A DNA stretch of 33,885 bases. Source: Acidimicrobiia bacterium. GTDB taxonomy: Bacteria; Actinomycetota; Acidimicrobiia; Acidimicrobiales; Poriferisodalaceae. This document shows positions 8,641-16,816 of the stretch, in pieces; the first letter of the stretch is position 1, and every line of letters starts with the position of its first letter. The notes under the pieces are model-generated. The model had not been told where the DNA came from, did not search any database, and was given only the letters and a program-made list of their open reading frames with translations. The stretch is from assembly GCA_022824805.1 (NCBI GenBank), contig JAJDZE010000081.1, positions 1-33,885 on the forward strand, in the 5' to 3' direction. A program made the position numbers and the translations under genes.

Positions 8641-8907
8641 TTACCGCCAGCGCGTGGCGAGCAGGATTCCCACCAGGACAATGCCCAAGCCGACGGCAAT
8701 CCATGCGCTCGCCGGACTGCCCGGCAGCCAGCTCATGTAGTTCGCCACGATCACCGCCGTGCCGGCGCCGAGCAGCGCCGCGATCAGCCAGCCGAACCAC
8801 GAGGCGCTCTGGGGCGCATCGCCGCCGGTGCCGTGCTGCTGGGCTGGCGCATTCTGCGGGCGAGTGCCTTTCGGCGTGATGCGGCTGGTCTTGCGGGGCC
8901 GTGCCAT
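8641..8907 (-). CDS. crgA: Cell division protein CrgA
   Basis: An 88-residue protein matching the actinobacterial CrgA/UPF0233 family: a basic N-terminal tail, two membrane helices (about residues 38-56 and 67-84) and the characteristic C-terminus ending ATRWR. CrgA is a small inner-membrane protein that interacts with divisome and elongasome proteins such as FtsZ, FtsI and PBPs. It lies 11 bp downstream of pknB on the same strand, so it is probably the last gene of the operon. In mycobacteria crgA is also a close neighbour of the pknB cluster. Confidence 0.9.
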   Translation of the reverse strand: MARPRKTSRITPKGTRPQNAPAQQHGTGGDAPQSASWFGWLIAALLGAGTAVIVANYMSWLPGSPASAWIAVGLGIVLVGILLATRWR

Positions 8908-8918
8908 GACGGGTCAAC

Positions 8919-11267
8919 CTAACCGTTGGAATCGGCTTCGGATGGTGATTCGGGCTCCGGCTCGTCCTCGTTCGAAGGCACGTCCGGCGAGCTTGCTGTT
9001 GCCTCTCCGATGACGAGCGTCACGCTGTCGAAGTTGAGTCGGATGCTCGTGCCGGCGGCGGGCTCGAGAGCGATGACCTGGCCGTCGCCTGCGTCGCCCT
9101 GGGGGACTGGCTGAGTCCGCTGATCGACGGTGAAACCCAGCTCGGTCAAGGCGGCGACGACTTCGTCGGGCTCGAAGGTTCCCAGGGCCTGCAGGCTCGG
9201 GATGGCCAGCACCGCCGGCGGTTTGAACACGTGGAGGACCACTTCGGATCCTGCGATGAGCACCGTTCCGGGCTCGGGACTGATGTCGCGGACGACGTTC
9301 GTGTTGACGTCGAGATTGGAGACCTCACGGGCTGTGCGCTTCACGGTGAAACCGAGTGCCAGCAGCTGGGCTTCGATGCGGTCGGCGAGCGAGGTGCCGA
9401 AGTCTTCTAGTGCCGGCACCACCAGCTCTTCGGGCCCGTCAGACACGATCAGCGTGATGACGCTGCCCCGCTCCACCGGCTCGGCGGCGTCGGGACTGCT
9501 GCGGATCACCGTTCCCGCGCCGAATTCGGTGGAGAACTCGCGCTCCACCCGGTCGACGAGTCCGAGGCGTGCCAGCGTGACTCTGGCGTCATCGATCGTC
9601 TGCCCGGCCAGGCGCGGCACCTCGACTTCGCCACGGCCGGCGGAGACCGTCAGCGTCACGATCGTGCCTGCAGGCCGTTGCTCGGTGCTCGGGATGCTCT
9701 GCTCGGTCACCAATCCGATCGCCAGGTTGTCGTTGCGCACGTCGATGCGTTCCACGCTGAAGCCCGCGGCCACAAGCATCGCCTCTGCCTCTTCGTAGGT
9801 CCTCCCGACCACGTTGGGCAGCAGGATCAGGGTGCGCGGCGCAGCCACGAACAGGGTGATCGGATTGTCGGGATCGTTCGGTTCTGCGAGCAGCAGCCCG
9901 GCACGAGGATTCTGCTGGAACACGACGTTCTCGTCGACGTCGTCGCGTTCGGAGAACTCGATGCTGGTGTGCTCGAAGCCGACGTCGGCGAGTTCGCGCT
10001 CGGCTTCGGTGAAGTGCAGACCCACCACGCTGGGCACTCGCAGCCGCAGATCGGAGGTGGTCTCGGGCTCGGTCACCACGCCCGGTTCACCGCGGTCGTT
10101 GACCAGCAGGAACACCAGCCCTGCAATCACCAGCAGCAAGATGACCAGCAGCGTGATCCACATCGGCGTGCGGTCCGGGGGCTCGACGGCGCCAGGCGGC
10201 GGACCTTGCGGGTACTGCGGCGGGTACTGCGGCCCGCCGTAGTCGCCTGCGCCGCCTCCATGGCGGCCGTAGGGTGCCGGCGGCGCCGACGGAGGCTGCT
10301 GGTACGCGGGCGGCGTCGGCTGCGAGGGCGCTGCGACCGGCTCGGCAGGGGGCGCATGCGGCGTGCTCTCGGGCGCGGCGGCTGTCACAGCCGGGAAATA
10401 GGCGGTGACATCGGTTGCTGCGGCATGTGTCGGCTGCCCCGCCCGGAACCGCAGCAGATCGTTGCGCAGCTCTGCAGCCGAGCCGTAGCGAGCGGCCGGG
10501 TCCTTGGCGAGCCCGCGCAGGCAGATGGCCTCGAGTTCGTGGGGAACGTCGGCGTTGTAGCGCGACGGCGGCACCGGCGCTTCCTGGACGTGCTTGTAGG
10601 CGATGGCGACGGGACTGTCCCCGGTGAACGGCGGCCCCGCGGTCAGCACCTCGTAGAGCACGACCGACAGCGAGTACACATCGCTGCGAGGATCGGCCTC
10701 GAGCCCCTGAGCCTGTTCGGGCGACAGGTACGTGGCTGTGCCCATGACAGATCCGGTGCGTGTCAGGTCGTCGGTCTCGCCGCCGAGCGCTCGTGCGATG
10801 CCGAAGTCGGCCACCTTGACTTGGCCGGACTGGGTGATCATGACGTTGCCCGGCTTGATGTCGCGGTGCACCACGCCGTTGCTGTGGGCGAACGCGAGCG
10901 CAGCGGCAATGTCGATGGCGATGTCTGCAGCCCGGTCAGGATGCAGCGGGCCGTCGCTGCGGATGACCTCCGCGAGGCTTCGGCCCTCGACGTACTCCAT
11001 CACGATGTAGTAGGTGCCGTCGTGGTTGCCCCAGTCGTACACGCCGACCACGTTCGGCTGGTTCAGGTTCGCCGCGGCTTGAGCCTCACGCCTGAACCGC
11101 TCGACGAACGACGAGTCAGTCGCGAACTCGGGGAACAGGACCTTGACGGCGACGGGCCGGTCGAGCAGGCGGTCGCGACCCAGGAATACCTCGGACATCC
11201 CGCCGCGCGCGATGCGGCTGAACAGCTCGTAGCGACCGCCGAAGATTGGATTGTCGGTGTCTGCCAT
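8919..11267 (-). CDS. pknB: PASTA-domain Ser/Thr protein kinase PknB
   Basis: A 782-residue membrane kinase. The kinase domain spans about residues 12-275, with Lys42 in AVKV, the catalytic loop HRDIKPGN (Asp136), DFG at 154-156 and threonines in the activation loop (169, 171, 177). A Pro-rich juxtamembrane stretch follows, then one membrane helix near residue 370 and five extracellular PASTA repeats of 65-70 residues each, which in this family bind peptidoglycan fragments and lipid II. The last 20 residues are acidic. Mycobacterial PknB has four PASTA repeats. The position after rodA and a PBP-like gene matches the conserved actinobacterial cluster; only one kinase gene is present here. Confidence 0.95.
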   Translation of the reverse strand: MADTDNPIFGGRYELFSRIARGGMSEVFLGRDRLLDRPVAVKVLFPEFATDSSFVERFRREAQAAANLNQPNVVGVYDWGNHDGTYYIVMEYVEGRSLAEVIRSDGPLHPDRAADIAIDIAAALAFAHSNGVVHRDIKPGNVMITQSGQVKVADFGIARALGGETDDLTRTGSVMGTATYLSPEQAQGLEADPRSDVYSLSVVLYEVLTAGPPFTGDSPVAIAYKHVQEAPVPPSRYNADVPHELEAICLRGLAKDPAARYGSAAELRNDLLRFRAGQPTHAAATDVTAYFPAVTAAAPESTPHAPPAEPVAAPSQPTPPAYQQPPSAPPAPYGRHGGGAGDYGGPQYPPQYPQGPPPGAVEPPDRTPMWITLLVILLLVIAGLVFLLVNDRGEPGVVTEPETTSDLRLRVPSVVGLHFTEAERELADVGFEHTSIEFSERDDVDENVVFQQNPRAGLLLAEPNDPDNPITLFVAAPRTLILLPNVVGRTYEEAEAMLVAAGFSVERIDVRNDNLAIGLVTEQSIPSTEQRPAGTIVTLTVSAGRGEVEVPRLAGQTIDDARVTLARLGLVDRVEREFSTEFGAGTVIRSSPDAAEPVERGSVITLIVSDGPEELVVPALEDFGTSLADRIEAQLLALGFTVKRTAREVSNLDVNTNVVRDISPEPGTVLIAGSEVVLHVFKPPAVLAIPSLQALGTFEPDEVVAALTELGFTVDQRTQPVPQGDAGDGQVIALEPAAGTSIRLNFDSVTLVIGEATASSPDVPSNEDEPEPESPSEADSNG

Positions 11268-11332
11268 GAGCGAGGGGCAATTGCTGCCAGATCGGGCCGT
11301 CGGACCGGCGGGGTGACTGCGAGGTGTTCGGG

Positions 11333-12613
11333 CTACGGGCGGTCGGTTTCGGGGACCGCCTGCAGCGCAAGGGCGGTTTCCGCTGCGGTCGCAGCGATCA
11401 TCGTTGCCAAGGTACCGCCGCCTCGTCCCTTGCCGATGTCAAGGGTGGCGTCGGGTTCGATCAGCACCGCCACGGCGACAGTGGGCGCATCGGCCGGGGC
11501 CAGCAGCACGGCCCAGCTCCCGGTTCGGGTGCTGGTGTCGGTCGGATCGCCCATCCGGCCGGCCGCAATCGCTGCGGGAAGCTCGGCACCCTCTGTGGGA
11601 ACGAGGCTGATCGCGGCCTGCTGCGCCGCTGCGGTCATGCGAGCCAGCAGTCCGGCCGCGCCGGCAGTGGAGAAGACGCGTCCGGCATCGCGTGGAGCGG
11701 CCTCGACCGACGCATCGGAGGTCGACGGTTCGCCCTCGGTCGAGCGGCTGTCGACGCGGTGCACCACGCGGGGACGCATCCGCAGCCCGTCGGTGGCGAT
11801 CGACGCGGCCGCCACCGCCAACTGCAGCGGCGTCAACCGCACCGGTGCGTCATCGCCGTTGCCGTTGCCGGTGCCGTCCGGTTCGGCCTCGCCCGGCTCG
11901 CCGGGCAGATCGATGCCGGTCGAACCGGGCTTCCGGCGCGCACCCTCGAGAAACTCGGCGCCCGCCGTACTGAGCGATTCGTCGGCGGTCAGTGCGTAGT
12001 GGCGCTGGTAGGCGCGTGCCAGCGGAAGCCGAGCACCGGTGTGAACGTCACCGGGCCGCGGTGACACCAGCGCTTCGGGATCGAAGCTGGGGCGCGACCA
12101 CATTGCGATGAGAGCACCCGTCGCTGGGTCGATGACGACGACTGCGCCATCGCGATCGCCCAGCGCGGCACGCGCGGTGAGCTGCACGCCGTGGTTCAGG
12201 GTGAGGACGACATCTCCCACCCGACCGCTGTCGGCGAACAGATCGGCCAGCTCCTGCACCGCAATGCGGGTCGCTGTGCCTGACAGTTCGCTGTCGTAGC
12301 TGCGCTCGATACCGCTGGCGCCGGCCGTGAGCCCGAGGTAGCCCACGGTGTGCGCATAGAGCGGACCGTGCGGGTACGAGCGGGGCAGTCGCCGACCGGA
12401 GTCGTCATGAGCGATGGGGAGCGCGAGGACCTCGCCGTCAGCGCTGATGATCGCACCGCGTGGGTTGCCGACGGCCGCCGCCGCAGCACGCGTGTTGAGT
12501 TCGTGATTGCGGAGACCCTCGGCGGAGACGAAGCCCAGATTGGTGAGCTGCACCAGCAGCACCGCGAAGCCGACAGCAAGCGCGACGGCCAACCGGATGA
12601 TGCGCCCCCTCAC
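11333..12613 (-). CDS. PbpA-like penicillin-binding protein, catalytic motifs lost
   Basis: A 426-residue protein with one N-terminal membrane helix and the order of a class B PBP: GNPRGAIISADGEVLA, YPHGPLYAHTVGY, then the transpeptidase-like segment VVVIDPATGALIAMWSRPSFDP, LTPLQLAVAAASIATDG, and WAVLLAPADAPTVAVAVLIE. By position it is PbpA of the rodA-pbpA pair. However, the stretch that should hold the active-site SxxK and SxN is missing or unrecognisable; the protein contains only two lysines and neither lies in SxxK; and the KTG position reads GRMG. The frame is intact throughout. The GTG start at 12613 overlaps the rodA stop (GTGA), implying translational coupling. I infer a non-enzymatic partner of RodA. 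Confidence 0.8.
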   Translation of the reverse strand: MRGRIIRLAVALAVGFAVLLVQLTNLGFVSAEGLRNHELNTRAAAAAVGNPRGAIISADGEVLALPIAHDDSGRRLPRSYPHGPLYAHTVGYLGLTAGASGIERSYDSELSGTATRIAVQELADLFADSGRVGDVVLTLNHGVQLTARAALGDRDGAVVVIDPATGALIAMWSRPSFDPEALVSPRPGDVHTGARLPLARAYQRHYALTADESLSTAGAEFLEGARRKPGSTGIDLPGEPGEAEPDGTGNGNGDDAPVRLTPLQLAVAAASIATDGLRMRPRVVHRVDSRSTEGEPSTSDASVEAAPRDAGRVFSTAGAAGLLARMTAAAQQAAISLVPTEGAELPAAIAAGRMGDPTDTSTRTGSWAVLLAPADAPTVAVAVLIEPDATLDIGKGRGGGTLATMIAATAAETALALQAVPETDRP

Positions 12614-13938
12614 GGAGCGCCCTGCGACAGTTGCTGAGACTCGACTCGGGAGGCGTCGCTGGCGTCGGAGACGGCGAGCAGCAGCCCCGCGGCGATGCCG
12701 TTGCCGATCATCGCCAACTGCCCGTAGGCCACGAACGGCAGTGCTCCGACGGTGTGCGGCAGCAACCGCAGCACGCCGGCAATGGTGAGCAGTGCCTGCA
12801 GCCCGATCACTGATGTTGCGGCGGCTGCCAGCAGCCGATGGGTTCCCAGCGCCCGCTGTGCGATGCCCGCGCCGACGCCGACCAGCAGTGTGAACGCGAC
12901 GAGCAGCGCTGCGCCGCCCAGGATGCCGAGCTCTTCGGCGACGACGGCAAAGATGAAGTCGCTGTGCGGTTCGTGCAGGTGCTGCGGCGCGCCGAGTCCG
13001 GGGCCCACCCCGCTGATGCCACCGGCGCTGATCGCGAAGGCCGCATCGACCACCGTCGCGCCGTCGGCGTCGGTCCAGGGGTTCAGCCAGTAGTGCACTT
13101 GTGCGGACAGCCGGTCGTACACGGCGGCGAGCACGCCGACGCCGACGGCGTAGGTGATGATGACCCCGCTGAGTGCCCTCGCACGCGTTGACCGGGGAAC
13201 GGTCGGCACGTCGCTGGCGAGGGGATCGTCTCCGTCGAGCCACAGCGGCAGCCAGGCCGCTGCGAACACGATCACCGACGAGGCGAGATCGGCGCCGACG
13301 ATGAGCATCACCCACGCGCCGACCGCCGCTGCGCCCGCCCCCGCAGCGTGACGGTGCGCAACCCAGCGGGCGCTGAGCCAGCGGGGCGCGGTCGCCGTGA
13401 GCCCGCAGGCGGCTATGACCACGACGATCTTGGCGAGACCGTAGGGCTGCACGCTCAGCAGCGATCCGAAGTCCAGCCACTGGCGCGGCGGATCGTACGC
13501 GTCGGCCGAGACGTGGGCCCCGCCCGAGAAACTCCCCGCGGCGAGCAGCACCGCAGCGACGAGTCCGCAGGTGCCGGGCCGGCTCAAGAACCAGTCGATG
13601 TGACGGCCGGCGACCAAGGTTCCGGCGATCGCTGCGCATCCCAGCAGCACGGCGACTGCTTGCTCGGATGCCAACAGGGCATCGACCCGCGCGACGAAGA
13701 CCCAGCCGATGCCCATGAGCAGCCCCACGATCCCCAAGAGGATCTCGTTGCTGTTCGGCGCCCAGCGCTTGATGGCGAAGTGAGCTGCCGCGCCGCCGGC
13801 CAGCACGGCCGCCAGCCAACCGGCGGTGCCCCACAAGGATTCGGTTGCGCCTCGTCTGCCGTCACCGTCCCAGACCGAGTTCTGCTCCACACCCAGTGCA
13901 GTGACAGCGAACGTCGTGCAGATCACCACGCCCGCCAT
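12610..13938 (-). CDS. rodA: FtsW/RodA/SpoVE-family peptidoglycan polymerase
   Basis: A 442-residue multi-pass membrane protein of the SEDS family. Typical segments are RQWLDFGSLLSVQPYGLAK, the extracellular loop with ISAGGISGVGPGLG, and SDFIFAVVAEELGILGG, the conserved acidic region near the active site. About ten hydrophobic helices are visible. By context it is RodA: it lies between the PP2C and PBP-like genes as in mycobacteria. ATG 13938 is the first standard start in frame; hydrophobic sequence with no usual start codon continues upstream towards the phosphatase stop, so the N-terminus may be slightly longer via a rare start. It should polymerise lipid II glycans. Confidence 0.9.
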   Translation of the reverse strand: MAGVVICTTFAVTALGVEQNSVWDGDGRRGATESLWGTAGWLAAVLAGGAAAHFAIKRWAPNSNEILLGIVGLLMGIGWVFVARVDALLASEQAVAVLLGCAAIAGTLVAGRHIDWFLSRPGTCGLVAAVLLAAGSFSGGAHVSADAYDPPRQWLDFGSLLSVQPYGLAKIVVVIAACGLTATAPRWLSARWVAHRHAAGAGAAAVGAWVMLIVGADLASSVIVFAAAWLPLWLDGDDPLASDVPTVPRSTRARALSGVIITYAVGVGVLAAVYDRLSAQVHYWLNPWTDADGATVVDAAFAISAGGISGVGPGLGAPQHLHEPHSDFIFAVVAEELGILGGAALLVAFTLLVGVGAGIAQRALGTHRLLAAAATSVIGLQALLTIAGVLRLLPHTVGALPFVAYGQLAMIGNGIAAGLLLAVSDASDASRVESQQLSQGAP

Positions 13939-13985
13939 CGCGACGAGCGCTGCCTCGGTACGGCGTCGGACCCGCAGCGGAAGCC

Positions 13986-14825
13986 TCAGCGTGAGCGGGA
14001 ACGCCGCCAGCCGCGCCGTCTCGGCGTTCGCTGGATGCTGCCGTCGGCCTGCGGGGCATCGGGCTGCGCCGAGGCCGGCCCGCCGACGGCCCCTTCGATG
14101 TCGACGTCGACCACCAGTGCGGTGGAGTTGTCGCGCCCGCCGCGTTCATTGGCCTGCCGGACGAGCGCGCGCGCGACGTCTGACGGGTGCTCATCGATGT
14201 CGAGCAGCTCGGAGATGTCGGATTCGTCCAGTTCGTTGGTGACGCCGTCGGTGCAGAGCAGGAAGCGGTCGTTGCCGGTGAGTTCGAGGATCCAGTCGTC
14301 GACGATCACATTGGGCTCGACGCCGATGGCCCGGGTGAGCGTGTTGCGTCGCGGATGGTCGGCGGCCCGCTCGGGGGTGATGTCGCCGGCCCGGATCATC
14401 TGGGCCACAAAGTTGTGGTCGATCGTGAGCTGGGTGAGTTCGCCCCCTTGGTAGCGGTAGACGCGGGAGTCGCCGACGTTGACCAGGCACCACACGCGGC
14501 TGTCGTCTTGCTGCACCACGGCGATGGCACACAGCGTGGTGCCCATGCCTGACAGGTCAGCATGGGCGGTCGAGCGGTGATGCACGACGTGGTTGGCGTG
14601 GTGAACCGCCGCCAGCAGCTCGGCCCGTGTCGAGGGGGAGTTCGCGGCGACGGTCTTCACGGCGAGACTCGAGGCGACGCTGCCGCCGAGGTGCCCGCCT
14701 ATGCCGTCGGCCACCACGAACAGGCCGATGTCGGCATACATGGCGTCTTGGTTCTCGGCGCGGCGCAAGCCCCGATCCGACGCTCCGCCCCAGCGAATGC
14801 GCATCTGGCGGGCTGGCGCACTCAT
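13986..14825 (-). CDS. PP2C-family Ser/Thr phosphatase, PstP-like
   Basis: A 279-residue protein with the metal-binding motifs of PP2C phosphatases: RRAENQD (Asp27), VADGIGGH (Asp40), GMGTTL, NVGDSRVYRY, LCTDGVTNEL and GRDNSTALVVDV. It would reverse PknB phosphorylation. Unlike mycobacterial PstP, it stops shortly after the catalytic domain with a basic tail (RRRGWRRSRSR) and has no membrane helix or extracellular domain, so it is probably cytosolic or loosely membrane-associated. I chose ATG 14825; the frame is open to GTG 14867, but those extra residues are Arg/Cys-rich. It lies 49 bp after fhaB and 47 bp before rodA. Confidence 0.9.
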   Translation of the reverse strand: MSAPARQMRIRWGGASDRGLRRAENQDAMYADIGLFVVADGIGGHLGGSVASSLAVKTVAANSPSTRAELLAAVHHANHVVHHRSTAHADLSGMGTTLCAIAVVQQDDSRVWCLVNVGDSRVYRYQGGELTQLTIDHNFVAQMIRAGDITPERAADHPRRNTLTRAIGVEPNVIVDDWILELTGNDRFLLCTDGVTNELDESDISELLDIDEHPSDVARALVRQANERGGRDNSTALVVDVDIEGAVGGPASAQPDAPQADGSIQRTPRRRGWRRSRSR

Positions 14826-14874
14826 GACCGTGCAGTCTCGCGGCTTCGCGATGCGGCGGCACCGCACGCGCCCG

Positions 14875-15342
14875 TCATGTGCTCACCTCGAAGACGGTGG
14901 AGCCGACCTGCACGAAGTCGCCGATGCGCACTGCGGTTGCATTGCCGACCTTCTGGCGGTTCAGGTACGTGCCGTTCGTGGAGCCCAGATCTTCCAGCAG
15001 GTGCTGGCTGCCATCGCGGTACAGACGGGCATGGACTTGCGACGAGTAGCTGTCGTCGATGATCACGTCGCAGTCGGGATCGCGCCCGATGGTCAGCGCG
15101 TCAGCCAGCAGGTGCCGTTCTCCCTGGGCGCTCAACGGCGAACGGACGACGAGCGCTGTGGGCTGCGGCGCGGAGTTCCCGTCGGCGGTCCCGTTGCCTC
15201 GCAGCGTGCGCAACGACCTCCAGCCGAAGCGGTTGCGTGGCGTTGCAACGCCGGCCCACACGGCGCGCATCACACGGAAGAAGAACAGGTACAGCAGCAC
15301 GAGCACGCACAGCGCGAGCAGCCGCACCAACTGCTCGGACAT
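14875..15342 (-). CDS. fhaB: Membrane-anchored FHA-domain protein FhaB (FipA)
   Basis: A 155-residue protein, the same length as mycobacterial FhaB. An N-terminal membrane helix (residues 6-24) is followed by a linker and an FHA domain with the phosphothreonine-binding residues in IGRDPDCDV, SSQVHARL and DLGSTNGTYLN. FHA domains read phosphothreonines made by PknB-type kinases; FhaB links the kinase pathway to septal and polar wall synthesis in mycobacteria. Its ATG overlaps the stop of the upstream FHA gene (ATGA), so the two are translationally coupled. Confidence 0.92.
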   Translation of the reverse strand: MSEQLVRLLALCVLVLLYLFFFRVMRAVWAGVATPRNRFGWRSLRTLRGNGTADGNSAPQPTALVVRSPLSAQGERHLLADALTIGRDPDCDVIIDDSYSSQVHARLYRDGSQHLLEDLGSTNGTYLNRQKVGNATAVRIGDFVQVGSTVFEVST

Positions 15343-15620
15343 CAGTCCAGCTCCAGCCGCAGATCGTGGGTGCCGATGGTGACGACATCGCCGTGGGACA
15401 GACGCGCGCTGGTGATCTCGACGCCGTTCAGCAGCGTGCCGTTCACGCTGGCGAGGTCCACCAGCAGCAGGCCGTCCGCGCTGGAGCTGATCTGCGCGTG
15501 CCGCCGTGAGACCTTCGGCCCGTTGAGCACGATGTCGCAGTCGTCACGCCGCCCGATGACAGCCGAAGAGCCCAGTGTGTGGCACTGTCCGTCGCTGCCG
15601 ACCAAGCTGGCGCCACCCAC
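15342..15620 (-). CDS. Small stand-alone FHA-domain protein
   Basis: A 92-residue protein that is essentially one FHA domain: IGRRDDCDI, GPKVSRRHAQI and DLASVNGTLLNG. In mycobacteria the matching position holds FhaA, which has a long N-terminal DUF3662 domain before its FHA domain; that domain is absent here. The start is GTG 15620 and lacks a ribosome binding site; a TACACT promoter element sits 8 nt upstream, so the mRNA may be leaderless. It appears to be the first gene of the seven-gene operon ending at crgA. Confidence 0.82.
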   Translation of the reverse strand: MGGASLVGSDGQCHTLGSSAVIGRRDDCDIVLNGPKVSRRHAQISSSADGLLLVDLASVNGTLLNGVEITSARLSHGDVVTIGTHDLRLELD

Positions 15621-15634
15621 GAGAATTCAGTGTA
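15621..15634 (-). promoter_or_regulatory. Putative leaderless promoter of the FHA-pknB operon
   Basis: On the minus strand TACACT (15634-15629) fits the actinobacterial -10 pattern TAnnnT and is followed by 8 nt and the GTG of the first FHA gene. No convincing -35 is seen. Confidence 0.42.
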
Positions 15635-15670
15635 GGAGCGGAGGTTCGCGGGCTAGTCTGTTCGCCCCAC

Positions 15671-15754
15671 GCGCGAGTGGCGGAATTGGCAGACGCGCAG
15701 GCTTCAGGTGCCTGTGCCCGCAAGGGTGTGAGGGTTCAAGTCCCTCCTCGCGCA
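15671..15754 (+). tRNA. tRNA-Leu (anticodon CAG)
   Basis: An 84-nt class II tRNA. The acceptor arms GCGCGAG and CTCGCGC pair perfectly, the anticodon stem CAGGC/GCCTG closes the loop TTCAGGT with anticodon CAG, and the T arm is GAGGGTTCAAGTCCCTC. The discriminator is A and CCA is not encoded. A likely -10, TAGTCT, lies at 15654-15659. Confidence 0.95.
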
Positions 15755-15790
15755 CAGCAGTGAGCCCACATCCCGCTGAGCGTCGTCTTT

Positions 15791-15825
15791 TTGACATCTG
15801 CAAATCGGATGTCTAATTTGGCGGC
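15791..15825 (+). promoter_or_regulatory. Near-consensus leaderless promoter with palindromic operator
   Basis: TTGACA (15791-15796), a 17-bp spacer and TAATTT (15814-15819) make a near-consensus promoter. The predicted start falls on the A of the ATG at 15826, 7 nt after the -10, so the mRNA should be leaderless. The spacer holds an inverted repeat GACATCTG-(5 nt)-CGGATGTC, 7 of 8 positions paired (15793-15813), placed exactly where a repressor would block polymerase. This fits autoregulation by the downstream two-gene module. Confidence 0.7.
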
Positions 15826-16365
15826 ATGGCGAGCGGAACTGGGCCGGGGCGAGAGCTGTGCGCAGCCGATTTCGCTGCCGACGCGCATGGCGTCAAGTAC
15901 CACGGCGAGTTCAGCCGCCATCCTGAGGCATACCTGCGGCTGCTCTCGCTGCTCAACGACCCCGCGAACGAGCAGCGGCTCATCGACGCCGAGATGCACG
16001 GGCTGCCGGCACTCTGCGGGGTGGCGCGCTTCATCGAGGCCGACCCGATCATCGGCGCGCTGATCTCGTGCGATGAGACCGCCGTGCGCGCACGCCAGAC
16101 CATCGGCGTCGCCGTCAAGCTCAAGATGGCCAAGCTCGGCTGGCGCCGCACTGGCCGCAAGGGCGCGGTCAAGGGCGCCTGTCTCTTTGCCAAGGCCGAG
16201 CACTTCGCCCTCGACGACTCGTCGTGCGCCAATGCCTCCTCGCGGGCACTCGCAGCGCTCGATGCGGTCGCGGCTATCGGCAGCGACGACGAGCGCGAAG
16301 AGACGGCTCAGATGCTGATGGAAGCGCTCGCCGGCAGCCGGCGCGCTGAAGGACGCCGGTTCTGA
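15826..16365 (+). CDS. Unrecognised protein upstream of PIN nuclease, possible antitoxin
   Basis: A 179-residue protein that I cannot assign to a family. It has a charged N-terminal part with HPEAYLRLLSLLNDP, a middle part with ALCGVARFIEADPIIG, a strongly basic stretch KLKMAKLGWRRTGRKGAVKG (about residues 98-117) that could contact nucleic acid, and an acidic helical C-terminus. It is followed after 1 bp by a PIN-domain gene, and its own promoter contains a palindrome, so by position it could be the antitoxin and autorepressor. At 179 residues it would be long for a VapB-type antitoxin, and no ribbon-helix-helix or AbrB fold is apparent. The role is inferred from context only. Confidence 0.6.
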   Translation: MASGTGPGRELCAADFAADAHGVKYHGEFSRHPEAYLRLLSLLNDPANEQRLIDAEMHGLPALCGVARFIEADPIIGALISCDETAVRARQTIGVAVKLKMAKLGWRRTGRKGAVKGACLFAKAEHFALDDSSCANASSRALAALDAVAAIGSDDEREETAQMLMEALAGSRRAEGRRF

Positions 16366-16366
16366 C

Positions 16367-16816
16367 ATGGTCATCGTGCTCGACAGCGGTCCCCTCGGGC
16401 TGCTCAGCAACCCGACGCCACGAAGGCCCGGCAACGATGCCTGGGAATGGGCACGAGCACACGCAGCCGCCGGCGCCAGCTTCGTGCTTCCCGAGATCGC
16501 CGACTACGAAGTGCGGCGAGAGCTGGTCCGTGCAGGACGAGCCGCCGGGCTCGCCCGACTCGACGAACTCTGCGCCGCCTTGAGCTACGCGCCCCTGTCG
16601 ACGCCGGTCATGCGCGACGCCGCGTCACTGTGGGCTGAGGCACGCAACCGGGGCTACCCCACCGCACACCAGGCTGCCCTCGACGGCGACGTCCTGCTCG
16701 CAGCCCAAGCCCGCAGCGTGGCTGCGGCCGACACCGCCCAACAGGTTGTCGTCGCAACCACCAACGTCGCCCATCTCGAACGCTTCGTCGAAGCCAAACA
16801 CTGGGCCGACATCTAG
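16367..16816 (+). CDS. PIN-domain ribonuclease, VapC-like toxin
   Basis: A 149-residue PIN-domain protein. The acidic residues expected for Mg-dependent RNase activity are Asp6 in VLDSGPLG, Glu43 in PEIADYEVRREL, and Asp106/Asp108 in LDGDVLLAAQA, with ATTNVAHLERF at the end of the fold. The PEIADYEVRREL pattern matches a VapC-like group found in cyanobacteria and actinobacteria. The ATG is 1 bp after the upstream stop, so the two genes form an operon and are probably translated together. It is likely an RNase toxin held by the upstream protein; the target is unknown. Confidence 0.8.
   Translation: MVIVLDSGPLGLLSNPTPRRPGNDAWEWARAHAAAGASFVLPEIADYEVRRELVRAGRAAGLARLDELCAALSYAPLSTPVMRDAASLWAEARNRGYPTAHQAALDGDVLLAAQARSVAAADTAQQVVVATTNVAHLERFVEAKHWADI

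Noticed and set aside
9678-11999. Long plus-strand open frame opposite pknB and the PBP-like gene
   Set aside because: Composition is His/Arg/Gly-rich without any domain; it is the antisense shadow of a clear kinase gene in high-GC DNA.
11333-13834. 833-codon minus-strand frame as one fused protein
   Set aside because: Only the part after 12613 is protein-like; the upstream part is rodA read in the wrong frame, and GTGA coupling marks the true start.
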